The notes: generated by a model not told the origin, from the sequence alone. A stretch of DNA of 64,000 nt from Devosia pacifica (GCF_014652635.1 NZ_BMZE01000002.1:62001-126000); one strand, 5' to 3'; numbered from the stretch's first letter, positions 29,693 to 39,341 are shown. Numbers and translations are program-made.

Positions 29693-31264
29693 ATGCAGCT
29701 TGTCGTCGTACTTGGTGATCAACTTACACTCGGCACCGGTCCGCTCGAAGCGCTCGAGCGAGAGGACACAGTCATCCTCATGGCCGAAGTCGGGACAGAG
29801 ACCACCTATGCCTGGCACCACAAGCAGAAGTTGGTGCTTGTCCTGTCGGCAATGCGTCACTTCGCCGAAGACCTGCGCGCCGAAGGCTGGCATGTCGATT
29901 ACGTTCAATTCACCGATGACGGTAACAGCCATAGCCTTGATGGAGAGGTTCAACGGGCAGTTGAGCGCCATAAGCCTGAGAGGATCCACGTCATCGAGGC
30001 TGCCGAGTGGCGGGTGCAGCAGATGCTGCTCGGATGGGAGGGGCTCACTGGCGTGCCCGTCTCCATCTACGAGGATCAGCGTTTCATCTGCAGCCACGCA
30101 ACGTTCAACGGCTGGGCCGAGAACCGCAAACAGTGGACGATGGAATTCTTCTATCGCGAGATGCGCAAGCAGACGGGACTCCTGCTCGATGCCGGTGGAG
30201 AGCCTGTCGGTGGAAGATGGAATTTTGATACGGAGAACCGCAAGCCGGCGCAGAAAGACCTGTTCACACCCAAGAGCCGCCGCTTCGAGCCAGACGACAC
30301 GACCAAGGCGGTGATGGAACTCGTGGCTGACCGGTTCGGAGGCAATCCCGGCAGCCTTGAGCAATTCGGCTATGCCGTCACCCGCGAGGACGCCGAGGCC
30401 GCTCGCGACAGCTTCATCGACGAGTTGCTGCCACGCTTTGGCGATTATCAGGATGCGATGCTTACGGGCGAGCCGACGCTCTACCATTCAGTGCTGTCGG
30501 CTTACATCAATATTGGCCTGCTCGATCCGCTCGACGTCTGCAAGCGTGCAGAGGCAGCGTACGAGGCAGGCGATGTGCCGCTCAACTGCGCCGAAGGGTT
30601 CATTCGGCAGATCCTCGGCTGGCGAGAGTATGTGCGTGGCGTTTATTGGCAGCAGATGCCGGACTATCGTGATCGCAATGCGCTCGAAGCGAACGGCACC
30701 CTGCCCTGGTTCTACTGGGATGGCAGGACCGACATGCACTGCATGGCCGAGGCGCTTGGACAGACGCTCAATGACGCCTACGCGCATCACATTCAGCGCC
30801 TGATGATCACAGGCAATTTCGCGCTGATAGCCGGGATCGAGCCGCAGCAGGTGCACGAATGGTATCTGGCGATCTATATCGACGCGTTCGAGTGGGTGGA
30901 ACTGCCGAACACGCTGGGCATGAGCCAGTTCGGTGATGGCGGCCTACTTGGCTCGAAACCCTATGCCGCCAGCGCCAACTACATCAACAAGATGAGCGAT
31001 TACTGCTCGGGCTGCCGCTATGCCCGCGGCAAACGGCATGGCGACGACGCCTGCCCGTTCAACTTCTTGTACTGGGATTTTCTGGCAAGGCACCGCAACG
31101 CGTTCTCGAAGAACACTCGGATGAAGCGCACCTATATGGTGTGGGACAGGTTCGACGAGGCCGAACAGAAGGCAATCCGGTCGACTGCCGCGCACTATCT
31201 CGACGCTCTCGAAAAAGAGGCGCGCCGGAACTACGCTACACATAAAGAGGCGGCGCAGGACTGA
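29693..31264 (+). CDS. (6-4) photolyase/cryptochrome with iron-sulfur cluster (PhrB/CryB type)
   Basis: Light-driven repair of DNA (6-4) photoproducts. The 523-residue length and the four cysteines Cys350, Cys438, Cys441 and Cys454 (DMHCMAEA; SDYCSGCRYARG; DDACPFN) match the [4Fe-4S] ligands known from Agrobacterium PhrB, in the same numbering. The N-terminal domain starts MQLVVVLGDQLTLGTGPLEAL, as in the 'photolyase-related' family, and WREYVRGVYW and the His-rich ITGNFALIAGIEPQQVHEWYL belong to the FAD-binding half. GGGAG precedes the ATG. A photoreceptor role (CryB-like) cannot be excluded. Confidence 0.9.
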   Translation: MQLVVVLGDQLTLGTGPLEALEREDTVILMAEVGTETTYAWHHKQKLVLVLSAMRHFAEDLRAEGWHVDYVQFTDDGNSHSLDGEVQRAVERHKPERIHVIEAAEWRVQQMLLGWEGLTGVPVSIYEDQRFICSHATFNGWAENRKQWTMEFFYREMRKQTGLLLDAGGEPVGGRWNFDTENRKPAQKDLFTPKSRRFEPDDTTKAVMELVADRFGGNPGSLEQFGYAVTREDAEAARDSFIDELLPRFGDYQDAMLTGEPTLYHSVLSAYINIGLLDPLDVCKRAEAAYEAGDVPLNCAEGFIRQILGWREYVRGVYWQQMPDYRDRNALEANGTLPWFYWDGRTDMHCMAEALGQTLNDAYAHHIQRLMITGNFALIAGIEPQQVHEWYLAIYIDAFEWVELPNTLGMSQFGDGGLLGSKPYAASANYINKMSDYCSGCRYARGKRHGDDACPFNFLYWDFLARHRNAFSKNTRMKRTYMVWDRFDEAEQKAIRSTAAHYLDALEKEARRNYATHKEAAQD

Positions 31265-31292
31265 CCCCGCAGCCGCCAAAAAATCACGACAC

Positions 31293-31937
31293 TTACTGGC
31301 GCACGATGACGCGGGTGCCGCTTGGCACGCGTGAATGCAGATCGATGATGTCCTGATTCATCAACCGTATGCAGCCCGAGGACACATTGGTGCCGATGGT
31401 GTAGGGCTCGGTCGTGCCATGGATGCGGAACAGCGTATCGCGGCCATTGCGATAGAGATAAAGCGCACGTGCACCAAGCGGGTTGGTGATGCCGCCAGGC
31501 AGACCATCGGCATAGGGACGGTAGCGCTCTGGCTCACGACGGATCATGTTCTGCGTCGGCGTCCAGCGCGGCCATACAGCCTTTCGGCCAATCGTCGCCG
31601 TACCTCGGAACTGCAGCGCTTCCTCACGGCCGACGCCGACCCCATAACGCATTGCGCGGCCGCCTGCCTGGACGAGGTAGAGGAACCGCGAGGGGGTATC
31701 GACCACAATGGTTCCGGGTGCTTCAGAGCCCGCATAATCGACTTCCTGGCGCCAGAAGCGCGGATCGACGCGGCGAAGGTCGACGGCAGGAATGCGATTA
31801 CCGTTGTCGACTACGCTGCCGTAGATGCTCTGGTAATAAGGATCGACCCGCAGCTCCGGGGCGGCGCGGCGGCCGGCGCTGGAACACGCAGCCAGCGCAA
31901 CAGGCAGGCCGAGCATGAATAGACGACGATTAATCAC
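31293..31937 (-). CDS. L,D-transpeptidase (YkuD domain), probable lipoprotein
   Basis: Cross-links peptidoglycan 3-3 or attaches proteins to it. The 214-residue protein begins with a short signal ending in LAAC (Cys18), a lipobox, so it is probably lipidated. The YkuD domain covers about residues 70-213: DTPSRFLYLV near the start and the catalytic HGTTEPYTIGTNVSSGCIRL with His173 and Cys189. GGITNPLGARALYLY is also typical of the ErfK/YbiS group. It is convergent with the photolyase gene and follows pnp on the same strand after a terminator, so it has its own promoter. Confidence 0.92.
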   Translation of the reverse strand: MINRRLFMLGLPVALAACSSAGRRAAPELRVDPYYQSIYGSVVDNGNRIPAVDLRRVDPRFWRQEVDYAGSEAPGTIVVDTPSRFLYLVQAGGRAMRYGVGVGREEALQFRGTATIGRKAVWPRWTPTQNMIRREPERYRPYADGLPGGITNPLGARALYLYRNGRDTLFRIHGTTEPYTIGTNVSSGCIRLMNQDIIDLHSRVPSGTRVIVRQ

Positions 31938-32097
31938 GGAATGTCCCCGGAAAGATTCTGTATTGGCAAAGGCCTAAGGTGCCCTCGCCTCAGTGTCGAG
32001 TGCAGCAGCGCAACTCACGCCGGCAATGTTCGTTCCTCGCGCCAAGTTGATCATGGCGCCATTGTGGCGAAAGCGCCACGGCTTGGCTCACGAACAG

Positions 32098-32129
32098 AAA
32101 AAACAGCCCGGACCAAATGGCCCGAGCTG
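32098..32129 (-). terminator. Terminator after pnp
   Basis: On the minus strand CAGCTCGGGCC and GGTCCGGGCTG pair (two G-T/mismatch positions) around a 4-base loop, followed by six T residues. It lies 26 bases past the pnp stop. A second hairpin without a T-run (GTGGCG, AAAG, CGCCAC) follows at about 32064-32079; nothing else is evident in 31938-32097. Confidence 0.75.
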
Positions 32130-32154
32130 CAAATTTTTCCGATGAAGGATCAGC

Positions 32155-34281
32155 TTATTCGGCGACTTCTTCGCGCAGCTTTTCCTTACCGGTATCCTGA
32201 TCGATCACCTTCATCGACAGGCGCACCTTGCCGCGCTCATCGAAGCCGAGAAGCTTGACCCAGACCTTGTCGCCTTCCTTGACGACATCGGTGGTCTTGC
32301 CAACACGCTGATCGGCGAGCTGGGAGATGTGGACCAGACCGTCCTTGGCGCCGAAGAAGTTCACGAAGGCGCCGAAATCAGCGGTCTTGACGACCGTGCC
32401 CTGATAGATCTCGCCAACTTCCGGCTCATCGGTGATCGACTTGATCCACTTGACGGCTGCATCGATCTGAGTGCCATCGCTCGAGGCGATCTTGATGGTG
32501 CCGTCGTCCTCGATATTGATCTTTGCGCCGGTCTTTTCGACGATCTCGCGGATCACCTTGCCGCCGGTGCCGATCACGTCACGAATCTTGTCCGTCGGGA
32601 TCTTCATGGTCTCGATGCGTGGGGCAAATTCACCAACTTCGCCGCGCGAAGCCGAGATTGCCTTGTTCATCTCGCCGAGGATGTGCAGGCGACCGTCCTT
32701 GGCCTGGCCCAGCGCCACCTTCATGATCTCTTCGGTGATACCGGCGATCTTGATGTCCATCTGCAGCGATGTGACGCCGCTTTCGGTACCAGCAACCTTG
32801 AAATCCATATCGCCGAGGTGGTCTTCGTCGCCGAGAATGTCGGACAGAACCGCATACTTCTCGCCTTCAAGGATCAGACCCATGGCGATACCGGCCACCG
32901 GACGCAGGATCGGGACACCGGCATCCATGAGCGCCAGAGAAGTGCCGCAAACGGTCGCCATCGAGGAAGAGCCGTTCGACTCGGTGATCTCGGAGACGAT
33001 ACGGATGGTGTAGGGGAAATCCTCGACCTTCGGGCGCAGAGGATTGACGGCGCGCCATGCAAGCTTGCCGTGGCCGATCTCGCGGCGGCCCGGCGAGCCC
33101 ATGCGACCGGCTTCACCGACCGAATAGGGCGGGAAGTTGTAGTGCAGCATGAAGTTCTGCTTGAAGGTGCCCTCGAGGGAATCGACGAACTGCTCGTCTT
33201 CGCCGGTGCCGAGTGTGGCGACAACGAGCGCCTGGGTCTCGCCGCGGGTGAACAGGGCGGAACCGTGGGTACGCGGCAAGACGCCGACCTCGGCCACGAT
33301 CGGACGCACGGTGACGAGATCACGTCCGTCGATGCGCGACTTGGTATCGAGGATGTTCCAGCGCACGATCTTGGCCTGGAGCGACTTGAACACCGCAGCG
33401 ACTTGTTCGGCGGTCAGTTCTTCCGATTCGATGCGGGCAGCGTAATGCTCCTTCACCTTCGTCTTGGCGGCATCGACCGCAGCGTAGCGGTCTTCCTTCT
33501 TGGTGATCTTGTAGGCTTCGCGCAGATCAGCCTCGATCATCGAGAGCATGTCGGCCTCGAGCGCCGAGCTGTCTTCCGCCTCGAACTCGCGCGGCTCTTT
33601 CGCGGCAAGCTCGGCAAGCTTGATGATCGCGTCGATAACCTTGCGGGACTGCTCGTGGCCGTACATGACAGCGCCGAGCATGACCTCTTCGGACAGTTCC
33701 TGAGCTTCCGACTCGACCATCAGCACAGCGTCTTCAGTGCCGGCCATGACGAGATCGAGCTTGGAATCGGCGCGGCGGTCGACCGGCAGGTTCAGCACAT
33801 ACTCGCCATCGACGTAACCGACGCGAGCGGCGCCGATCGGGCCCATGAACGGCACGCCCGAAATCGTGAGCGCGGCTGATGCCGCGACCATGCCGAGCAC
33901 GTCCGGGTTGTTTTCCATATCGTGCTGCAGAACGGTGACGACGACCTGCGTCTCGTTCTTGTAGCCATCCGGAAACAGCGGGCGGATCGGGCGGTCGATG
34001 AGACGGGAGACCAGCGTCTCGTTTTCTGTCGGACGGCCTTCACGCTTGAAGTAGCCGCCGGGGATCTTGCCGGCCGCGAAGGTCTTTTCCTGATAGTTTA
34101 CGGTCAGGGGGAAGAAATCCTGGCCGGGCTTGGCAGATTTGGCCGAAACCACGGTCGCGAGAACGATCGTCTCGCCGAGGGTTGCCAGTACGGCACCGTC
34201 GGCCTGACGCGCAATCTTGCCGGTCTCGAGGGTCAGCGGCTGGCCGCCCCAGTTCATTTCTACCTTGTGGTGATCAAACAT
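32155..34281 (-). CDS. pnp: Polyribonucleotide nucleotidyltransferase (PNPase)
   Basis: Phosphorolytic 3'-5' exoribonuclease and degradosome component. The 708 residues contain two RNase PH domains (about 10-230 and 310-545; active-site region [15 protein letters not shown] and [25 protein letters not shown]), a KH domain (about 555-615, [15 protein letters not shown]) and an S1 domain (about 622-690, [31 protein letters not shown]). A leader hairpin lies 19 bases upstream of the ATG. rpsO is upstream on the same strand, as usual. Confidence 0.96.
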   Translation of the reverse strand: MFDHHKVEMNWGGQPLTLETGKIARQADGAVLATLGETIVLATVVSAKSAKPGQDFFPLTVNYQEKTFAAGKIPGGYFKREGRPTENETLVSRLIDRPIRPLFPDGYKNETQVVVTVLQHDMENNPDVLGMVAASAALTISGVPFMGPIGAARVGYVDGEYVLNLPVDRRADSKLDLVMAGTEDAVLMVESEAQELSEEVMLGAVMYGHEQSRKVIDAIIKLAELAAKEPREFEAEDSSALEADMLSMIEADLREAYKITKKEDRYAAVDAAKTKVKEHYAARIESEELTAEQVAAVFKSLQAKIVRWNILDTKSRIDGRDLVTVRPIVAEVGVLPRTHGSALFTRGETQALVVATLGTGEDEQFVDSLEGTFKQNFMLHYNFPPYSVGEAGRMGSPGRREIGHGKLAWRAVNPLRPKVEDFPYTIRIVSEITESNGSSSMATVCGTSLALMDAGVPILRPVAGIAMGLILEGEKYAVLSDILGDEDHLGDMDFKVAGTESGVTSLQMDIKIAGITEEIMKVALGQAKDGRLHILGEMNKAISASRGEVGEFAPRIETMKIPTDKIRDVIGTGGKVIREIVEKTGAKINIEDDGTIKIASSDGTQIDAAVKWIKSITDEPEVGEIYQGTVVKTADFGAFVNFFGAKDGLVHISQLADQRVGKTTDVVKEGDKVWVKLLGFDERGKVRLSMKVIDQDTGKEKLREEVAE

Positions 34282-34300
34282 CCATTCGTCTTTCCATCTG

Positions 34301-34342
34301 CTGGCGACGCGGCAGCGGGTTTATTTCCCGCGCTCTCGCCAG
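34301..34342 (-). promoter_or_regulatory. pnp leader hairpin
   Basis: CTGGCGA pairs with TCGCCAG (7 bp), and inside it GCGGG pairs with CCCGC (5 bp) around an A/T loop. It ends 19 bases before the pnp ATG. In E. coli a leader stem before pnp is cut by RNase III and used for autoregulation by PNPase; this hairpin has the right place for the same job. Confidence 0.5.
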
Positions 34343-34545
34343 TGTGCCGGCCCGCACGCACCCCATGTGCTGCGGCCCCGGCACCGTTTCGGTCCGGCGA
34401 CCGGAACATGAGCAAGACGACAAGACGCTCTCAGAAGAATTAAACCTGATACCGAGTTCTCGGTCACAGGGCGGTTCCGAGAGCGGCCGATGATCCTGCC
34501 ATGCTCCGTGACCTGCCGGTCATTCAATGCCGCCAAAGCGACATG

Positions 34546-34573
34546 CCGGCATGACGCTGACGCGCCATGCCGG
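34546..34573 (-). other. Stem-loop after rpsO
   Basis: CCGGCATG and CATGCCGG form a perfect 8-bp stem around a 12-base loop, 10 bases past the rpsO stop. No T-run follows on the minus strand, so it is more likely a 3'-end stabiliser or RNA-processing site than an intrinsic terminator. Confidence 0.5.
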
Positions 34574-34583
34574 AGTTCGTACT

Positions 34584-34853
34584 CTAGCGGCGGATACCCA
34601 GCCGCTCGATCAGCGTGCGATAGCGCTGCTCGTCGTTCTTCTTGACATAGTCGAGAAGGCGGCGGCGCAGCGAAACAAGCTTGAGCAGGCCACGACGGGA
34701 ATGGTTGTCCTTGGCGTGGCTCTTGAAGTGCTCGGTCAGGTTGGTGATGCGTTCCGTCAGGATCGCAACCTGCACCTCGGGTGAGCCGGTATCGCCCGCC
34801 TTGGTGCTGAATTCCTGGATGAGCTCAGCCTTGCGTTCAGCTGTGATCGACAT
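34584..34853 (-). CDS. rpsO: 30S ribosomal protein S15
   Basis: Primary 16S rRNA-binding protein of the small subunit. The 89 residues match the family throughout: [60 protein letters not shown]. In other bacteria S15 represses its own translation through a leader pseudoknot; I could not fold the short upstream region (34854-34992) confidently. pnp follows 302 bases later; truB, normally just upstream, is 3.2 kb away with two genes between. Confidence 0.97.
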   Translation of the reverse strand: MSITAERKAELIQEFSTKAGDTGSPEVQVAILTERITNLTEHFKSHAKDNHSRRGLLKLVSLRRRLLDYVKKNDEQRYRTLIERLGIRR

Positions 34854-34992
34854 CGTTCATATCCTTTCATGTGGAGGATTTGGACGCCTCGGCCGGGATG
34901 TCGTCCAGGCGAGGCCATGTGCCAGGGCGCATGTGGCACCCTAGTCTGCGCGCGATATACGCAAATTCCGGCGCGATGGCCAGAGCTTTTCC

Positions 34993-36687
34993 CTATGCCT
35001 GCTGCTCGGACTGGCCATAGTCCGGATGCAGTGCTGCGAGCGGGATGTCGAACCGCCACTCGATGCCATCGTTATGGATTATGCGCTCGACGGCAGCACC
35101 AAGCGCGCCACCAACCATGTTGTTGAGCACGATACTGCCGAACCCGCGGCGTTCACCGATCTCCGGCGCATGCCCGGTAATCTCCCTCCAGACAAGGTGG
35201 AGCGTCTCATCCTCACTCTTCCAGCTGATCTCGAGGCGCCCGTTAATGTCGGAGAAGGCCCCATACTTCACAGCGTTCGTGGACAGTTCGTGGGTTGCCA
35301 TGCCGAGGATTTGCGCTGCCTGCGCATTGAGCCGGATCGGATCTCCCTTGAGACACACCCGCTCGGTATCAGCCGGACCAAAGGGCGCTATCTGATGGGT
35401 TAACAATTCCTTGAGCTCGACGCCTGCGCGACCGTGAGTCAACAAAAGATCGGTGGACCGGGCGAGGCCCAGAATGCGCTTCTCGAAATTCTGGACATAA
35501 TTCTGGACGTCGTCCTCGCCGCGCGCCGTCTGCTTGGCCATCGCGGCGATAACCGTCATCTGGTTCTTGGAACGGTGCGCAAGTTCGCGCATCAGGAAGC
35601 GTACTTCGCTTTCGGCGCTCTGGCGCTGTTGCGAGGCCTCGGCCAGAGCGGCTGAGATGTCGGCGATTTCCGTAATTGGATAGTCGCGCTGATGAACCAG
35701 TTCGCCGCGGCCCAGGCGCTTCGCGTCGCGGGCAAGCCCCCGCACGGAACTGCCAATGCTGCGCGAAATCCCATAAAGCGAGAGTATAACGATTGTGGCG
35801 AGGACGACACCTCCTGCGACAAGAGACAACATCGCCTCGAACAGCGGCCGATCGATGACGCGCGCCGGGGCGTATGAGACCAGCCGCCATCCCGTGAGGA
35901 CAGAACGCTGCATCGCCACTTGGTAGGCGTCATTTTCGGTCTGTATGCGCTGCCAGCCGACCGAGAACGGCTGCTCCATGACGTCGAACGGCTCAAAGCT
36001 GTCGCCTGTCTGCCCGGCTCCGGCAGTCGCCGCGATGATCTTGCCCTGGTTATCGATGAGAACCGAATTCCAGCCATCGGGCAGCCGGTTAATGACCAGC
36101 GCGCGCCCGATATTCTCGGCGCGCTGATTGAGCGCCACCACCTTTTGCCCGCCGACCTCAAGCTCGACGGGCATCAGTATGTTGTAGACCCATCTTTGAG
36201 ACACCGCCCCAAGCACGAGATCCGTGATCACGATGTCGTCGGTTTCGAGAGCCCGTTGCGCCGACCTTGGATCAGATGTCATGCCACCTGCCCCACCAAA
36301 GGGCACCAGCGTACTCAACAGAACAGTATTGTCCGTGTTGAGCACGAAGAGGTTTGCGTCCGTTTCAGCAAGAGCAAGACGGGTGCGGTTGTAAAAGCTC
36401 TCATACTCGCCCTGATCGAGCGCTGGCGTGCTCGCCAGCACCTTGAGCGTTGTGATGTTGGCGTTGAGCTCACGGTCTACAGCCTGGATAAGCGATCGCG
36501 TTGTCGCGGTGATCAGAATCTCTACCGTGTCTTCCTGACTGGCGTGGTTGCGCTGAATCAGGATTCCCGCAAAGAGAAACGACGGCATGATGGTCACAAC
36601 CGCTAGAACCACCAGATAGGTAGCGATGGAACTGTGTCTCCAGTGCCGTTTCGAGAGGCGCTCTTTTTTAATCGCACTGGCCGGCAT
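34993..36687 (-). CDS. Membrane sensor histidine kinase, HWE/HisKA_2 type
   Basis: A signal-transduction kinase of 564 residues from the ATG at 36687 (an in-frame start at 36744 adds residues that look non-coding). Membrane helix near 25-47, an extracytoplasmic Cache/PAS-like sensor domain (about 50-285), a second helix (about 290-312, LSLVAGGVVLATIVILSLYGI), HAMP linker, then a kinase core with the phospho-acceptor His in FLMRELAHRSKNQMTVIAAMA and HELSTNAVKYGAFSD for ATP binding. This His-box is of the HWE/HisKA_2 group common in Rhizobiales. No response-regulator gene is adjacent, so it is an orphan; general stress (PhyR) signalling is one possible link. Confidence 0.88.
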   Translation of the reverse strand: MPASAIKKERLSKRHWRHSSIATYLVVLAVVTIMPSFLFAGILIQRNHASQEDTVEILITATTRSLIQAVDRELNANITTLKVLASTPALDQGEYESFYNRTRLALAETDANLFVLNTDNTVLLSTLVPFGGAGGMTSDPRSAQRALETDDIVITDLVLGAVSQRWVYNILMPVELEVGGQKVVALNQRAENIGRALVINRLPDGWNSVLIDNQGKIIAATAGAGQTGDSFEPFDVMEQPFSVGWQRIQTENDAYQVAMQRSVLTGWRLVSYAPARVIDRPLFEAMLSLVAGGVVLATIVILSLYGISRSIGSSVRGLARDAKRLGRGELVHQRDYPITEIADISAALAEASQQRQSAESEVRFLMRELAHRSKNQMTVIAAMAKQTARGEDDVQNYVQNFEKRILGLARSTDLLLTHGRAGVELKELLTHQIAPFGPADTERVCLKGDPIRLNAQAAQILGMATHELSTNAVKYGAFSDINGRLEISWKSEDETLHLVWREITGHAPEIGERRGFGSIVLNNMVGGALGAAVERIIHNDGIEWRFDIPLAALHPDYGQSEQQA

Positions 36688-36830
36688 GTGATTGGGATGA
36701 CCTCTGATTTGTCCGCGCCCGCAGCATAGACGCGGGGGCCGCAAGTGCCTAGCGTACAGTCGACATTGCGCACCCAGTGTGCCATGCCAAACACAAGTTT
36801 CGCCCCTTCATGACCAAGCAGGAGCGCCAT

Positions 36831-38018
36831 ATGCTCAGACTGATCGCCGGCGCGCTGATTGCTGCCATTCTGGCGTGCGCCCCGGTCGCCGCCCAGCAGG
36901 AAAATGCCATGGATGCGCCACGCGACGTCATCGCCGAACTGCTGGGGCAGGATTCGGTCAGTGCGGAGCGGTTCACCCCGGCGTTTCTGGAGCAGGTGCC
37001 GATCTCGCAGATCGAGGCGTTGCTGGCGCAGGTTCGCTCGACAATCGGCGCCACCGAATCGGTGATCCCGCGCGGAGACAGCTACGTCGTCAGGACCCGC
37101 ACCCACACCATGCCCGTCGAGATCAGCCTGACGGCAGATGGCCGCATTTCACGGCTGTTATTCCGCCCGCCGGTTCAGCGAAATGCCTCGATCGCCGATA
37201 TCGCCGCGCAGTTCGACGAACTCGAAGGCGCGGTTTCCTACCTGGTGCTGCGGGACGGAGAGGAGATGGCCAGTTCACGCGCAGACGATGCGCTCGCGGT
37301 CGGCTCAGCGTTCAAGCTCGGGGTGATTGGCGTCGCACAGCAGAGAGTTGCGGATGGCGCGCTTGGCTGGAGCGACGTGCTGAGGCTTGACGCGCGTCAC
37401 GTATCCCTGCCCTCGGGCCTGCTGCAGACATTTCCCTCTGGAGCGCCGGTGACGGTGCACACAGCCTCTGCCCTGATGATTTCCATCAGCGACAACACTG
37501 CGACCGATCTGCTGATGGACGCGCTCGGACGTGAAGCCGTTGCCGAACAGTTGGGCATAGAGTTCGCACTGACCACCCGCGAGTTCTTCTTTTTAAAGGG
37601 CGATATCGAGATGCGCGAAGCGTATCTTGCTGCGGATACGGCAACGAAGGCAGAGATTGCGCAGCAGATGGCGGCGCGTGAACTGCCCGCGCTCAATCCG
37701 AACCTGCCGCTGCACGATGAGGGCGTCGAGTGGTATGTCTCGGCGCGGACGCTGTGCACGCTGATCGAAGATGTCGCCGATCTCGACGTCATGCAGATCA
37801 ACCCCGGCGTTGCCGATCCCGCGCAATGGCAGAGCGTTGCCTACAAGGGGGGCAGCGAGACGGGGGTTCTCAACATGACGACGTATGCGGTGGGGCAGGA
37901 TGGCAGCCGCAACTGCGTGGTTCTCACCATCAATGCGGCGCAGCCGATCCAGGCGACAACGCCGACCTCGATCTACGCCTCCATCCTCGCGGCGCTGTCG
38001 CCGCAGGATACCGACTGA
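36831..38018 (+). CDS. Class A beta-lactamase-like serine hydrolase, exported
   Basis: The ATG at 36831 (CAGGAG seven bases upstream) gives 395 residues with a signal peptide ending near residue 21 (PVAAQ). After a ~130-residue N-terminal domain of its own comes a penicillin-binding-protein/beta-lactamase fold: Ser159-x-x-Lys162 in VGSAFKLG, Ser220-Asp-Asn (SDNTATD) and Lys339-Gly-Gly (KGGSETG) as the KTG box. The extra N-terminal domain and the KGG box differ from true class A beta-lactamases, so a D,D-peptidase/esterase or an ORF annotated 'serine hydrolase' is as likely as antibiotic resistance. Convergent with truB, with no gap. Confidence 0.8.
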   Translation: MLRLIAGALIAAILACAPVAAQQENAMDAPRDVIAELLGQDSVSAERFTPAFLEQVPISQIEALLAQVRSTIGATESVIPRGDSYVVRTRTHTMPVEISLTADGRISRLLFRPPVQRNASIADIAAQFDELEGAVSYLVLRDGEEMASSRADDALAVGSAFKLGVIGVAQQRVADGALGWSDVLRLDARHVSLPSGLLQTFPSGAPVTVHTASALMISISDNTATDLLMDALGREAVAEQLGIEFALTTREFFFLKGDIEMREAYLAADTATKAEIAQQMAARELPALNPNLPLHDEGVEWYVSARTLCTLIEDVADLDVMQINPGVADPAQWQSVAYKGGSETGVLNMTTYAVGQDGSRNCVVLTINAAQPIQATTPTSIYASILAALSPQDTD

Positions 38019-38924
38019 TTACAGGTTGAACACGCGCCGCGGCTGGAAGCGCCCAGCTTCCACCGCGCCGATTGCGACGACCTCGCCGGCAAAACTCGCC
38101 CAGGCTTCCTCGAGCATGACCGGCGCCCCGGCACCCATCAGCAGCACTGGATTGCCGTGACGGACCGCCGTAACCTGATCACCGTAAAGGCGCACTTCCG
38201 GCACGTCCGTCAGCGCGCTCGAAACTGTCTCCAGCATCGCATCGCGCTCCTCGCGGCTGGCCGCTTCGAGTTGATCCATAGTGACGGCGCGCGCCTCGCT
38301 GAACCCGCCGACTGCGGTCCGTCGCAGGCTCCCGACGTGACCGCGCGTTCCGAGATGTTCGGCAATGTCGCGTGCCAGAGCGCGCACATACGTGCCTTTG
38401 CCGCAATGCGCCTCGAGCACCGTCTCGGAATCGGAATGTGAGATCAGTTCAAGGCTGCTGATTTCAACGGTGCGCGCAGACAGCGCCACCTTTTCTCCGG
38501 CCCGCGCCAGATCGTAGGCGCGCTCGCCCGAAACCTTGATGGCGGAATAGACCGGCGGCACCTGGACGACATCGCCCGTAAACTGCGGCAGGATAGTCTC
38601 CAGCTGTTCGCGGGTGGCGCGATGATCGCTGGTCTCCAGCACCTCGCCTTCGGCGTCGTCGGTGGTGGTGCTCGTGCCCCAGGTGATGGCGAAGCGGTAG
38701 CACTTCTCGCCATCCTGAACGTTAGGCACAGCCTTGGTTGCCTCGCCGAGCGCAATCGGCAAGATGCCGGTGGCCAGCGGATCGAGGGTGCCTGCATGGC
38801 CGGCCTTGGCTGCGCCGAACAGCCAGCGCACCTTGCCGACCGCTTGCGTCGAGGTCATGTCGAACGGCTTGTCGAGGATCAGCCAGCCGGAGATCCTTCG
38901 CTTTTCACGCTTGCTCTGTGCCAC
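38019..38924 (-). CDS. truB: tRNA pseudouridine(55) synthase TruB
   Basis: Makes pseudouridine 55 in the T-loop of tRNAs. The 301 residues include GWLILDKPFDMTSTQAVGKVRWLF, AGHAGTLDPLATGILPIALGEATK (catalytic Asp in GTLDPLA), YRFAITWGTSTTTDDAEG and VRALARDIAEHLGTRGHVGSLRR. It begins three bases after rbfA's stop, the usual pairing. Its stop codon abuts that of the convergent serine-hydrolase gene. Confidence 0.95.
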   Translation of the reverse strand: MAQSKREKRRISGWLILDKPFDMTSTQAVGKVRWLFGAAKAGHAGTLDPLATGILPIALGEATKAVPNVQDGEKCYRFAITWGTSTTTDDAEGEVLETSDHRATREQLETILPQFTGDVVQVPPVYSAIKVSGERAYDLARAGEKVALSARTVEISSLELISHSDSETVLEAHCGKGTYVRALARDIAEHLGTRGHVGSLRRTAVGGFSEARAVTMDQLEAASREERDAMLETVSSALTDVPEVRLYGDQVTAVRHGNPVLLMGAGAPVMLEEAWASFAGEVVAIGAVEAGRFQPRRVFNL

Positions 38925-38927
38925 TGG

Positions 38928-39341
38928 CTAGTCTTGGTCCTCATCGTCGCCCAGATCGCGCTGAACGCGTTCCGAGCGCAGCAACTCATCGATCCGGCTC
39001 GCTTCATCGAAAGTCGTGTCGACGAAAAACCTGACGTCCGGGGCGAATTTGAGGTTGAGCTGCGGGGCGATCCTGCCCCGAATGAACTTGCGATTGCGGT
39101 TCAACGCCTCGACAACCCGCTCGGCGTGCTGGCCACCGAGCGGCATGATGTAGGCGTTGGCCAGTTTCAGGTCGGGCGTCATGCGCACCTCGGGGACGGT
39201 GACGACGATGTCGCGCAGCGCCTCATCCTCCACCTCACCGCGCGCGAAAAGCGCTGCGAGTGCGTGCCGGACCAGTTCGCCTACCCTCAGCATGCGCTGG
39301 GACGGCCCCTTTTGCTTGGTATCCTTGCTCATCGGCTGCAC
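38928..39341 (-). CDS. rbfA: 30S ribosome-binding factor RbfA
   Basis: KH-fold factor for late 30S maturation and cold adaptation. The 137 residues carry [48 protein letters not shown] and [27 protein letters not shown], all typical, with an acidic tail (GDDEDQD). An internal ATG four codons in (MSKDTKQ) is an equally good start. In most relatives it directly follows infB; here it stands alone with truB on the other strand. Confidence 0.93.
   Translation of the reverse strand: MQPMSKDTKQKGPSQRMLRVGELVRHALAALFARGEVEDEALRDIVVTVPEVRMTPDLKLANAYIMPLGGQHAERVVEALNRNRKFIRGRIAPQLNLKFAPDVRFFVDTTFDEASRIDELLRSERVQRDLGDDEDQD

Larger units (their letters stand above)
34282..34583 (-). other. rpsO-pnp intergenic region (302 bases), no gene
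   Basis: No convincing open frame. From the rpsO side, it holds a stem-loop just after rpsO (34546-34573), a middle part of no clear content with a short CGGTC/GACCG stem near 34391-34404, and a hairpin just before pnp (34301-34342). There is no T-run terminator, so rpsO transcripts could read into pnp, as in enteric bacteria. Confidence 0.7.

Noticed and set aside
32063..32079. Hairpin GTGGCG-AAAG-CGCCAC after pnp as an RNA gene
   Set aside because: Only a 6-bp stem with a tetraloop; no promoter or terminator of its own.
32329..33879. Long plus-strand open frame opposite pnp
   Set aside because: Shadow of the pnp codon pattern; no ribosome-binding site, no family resemblance.
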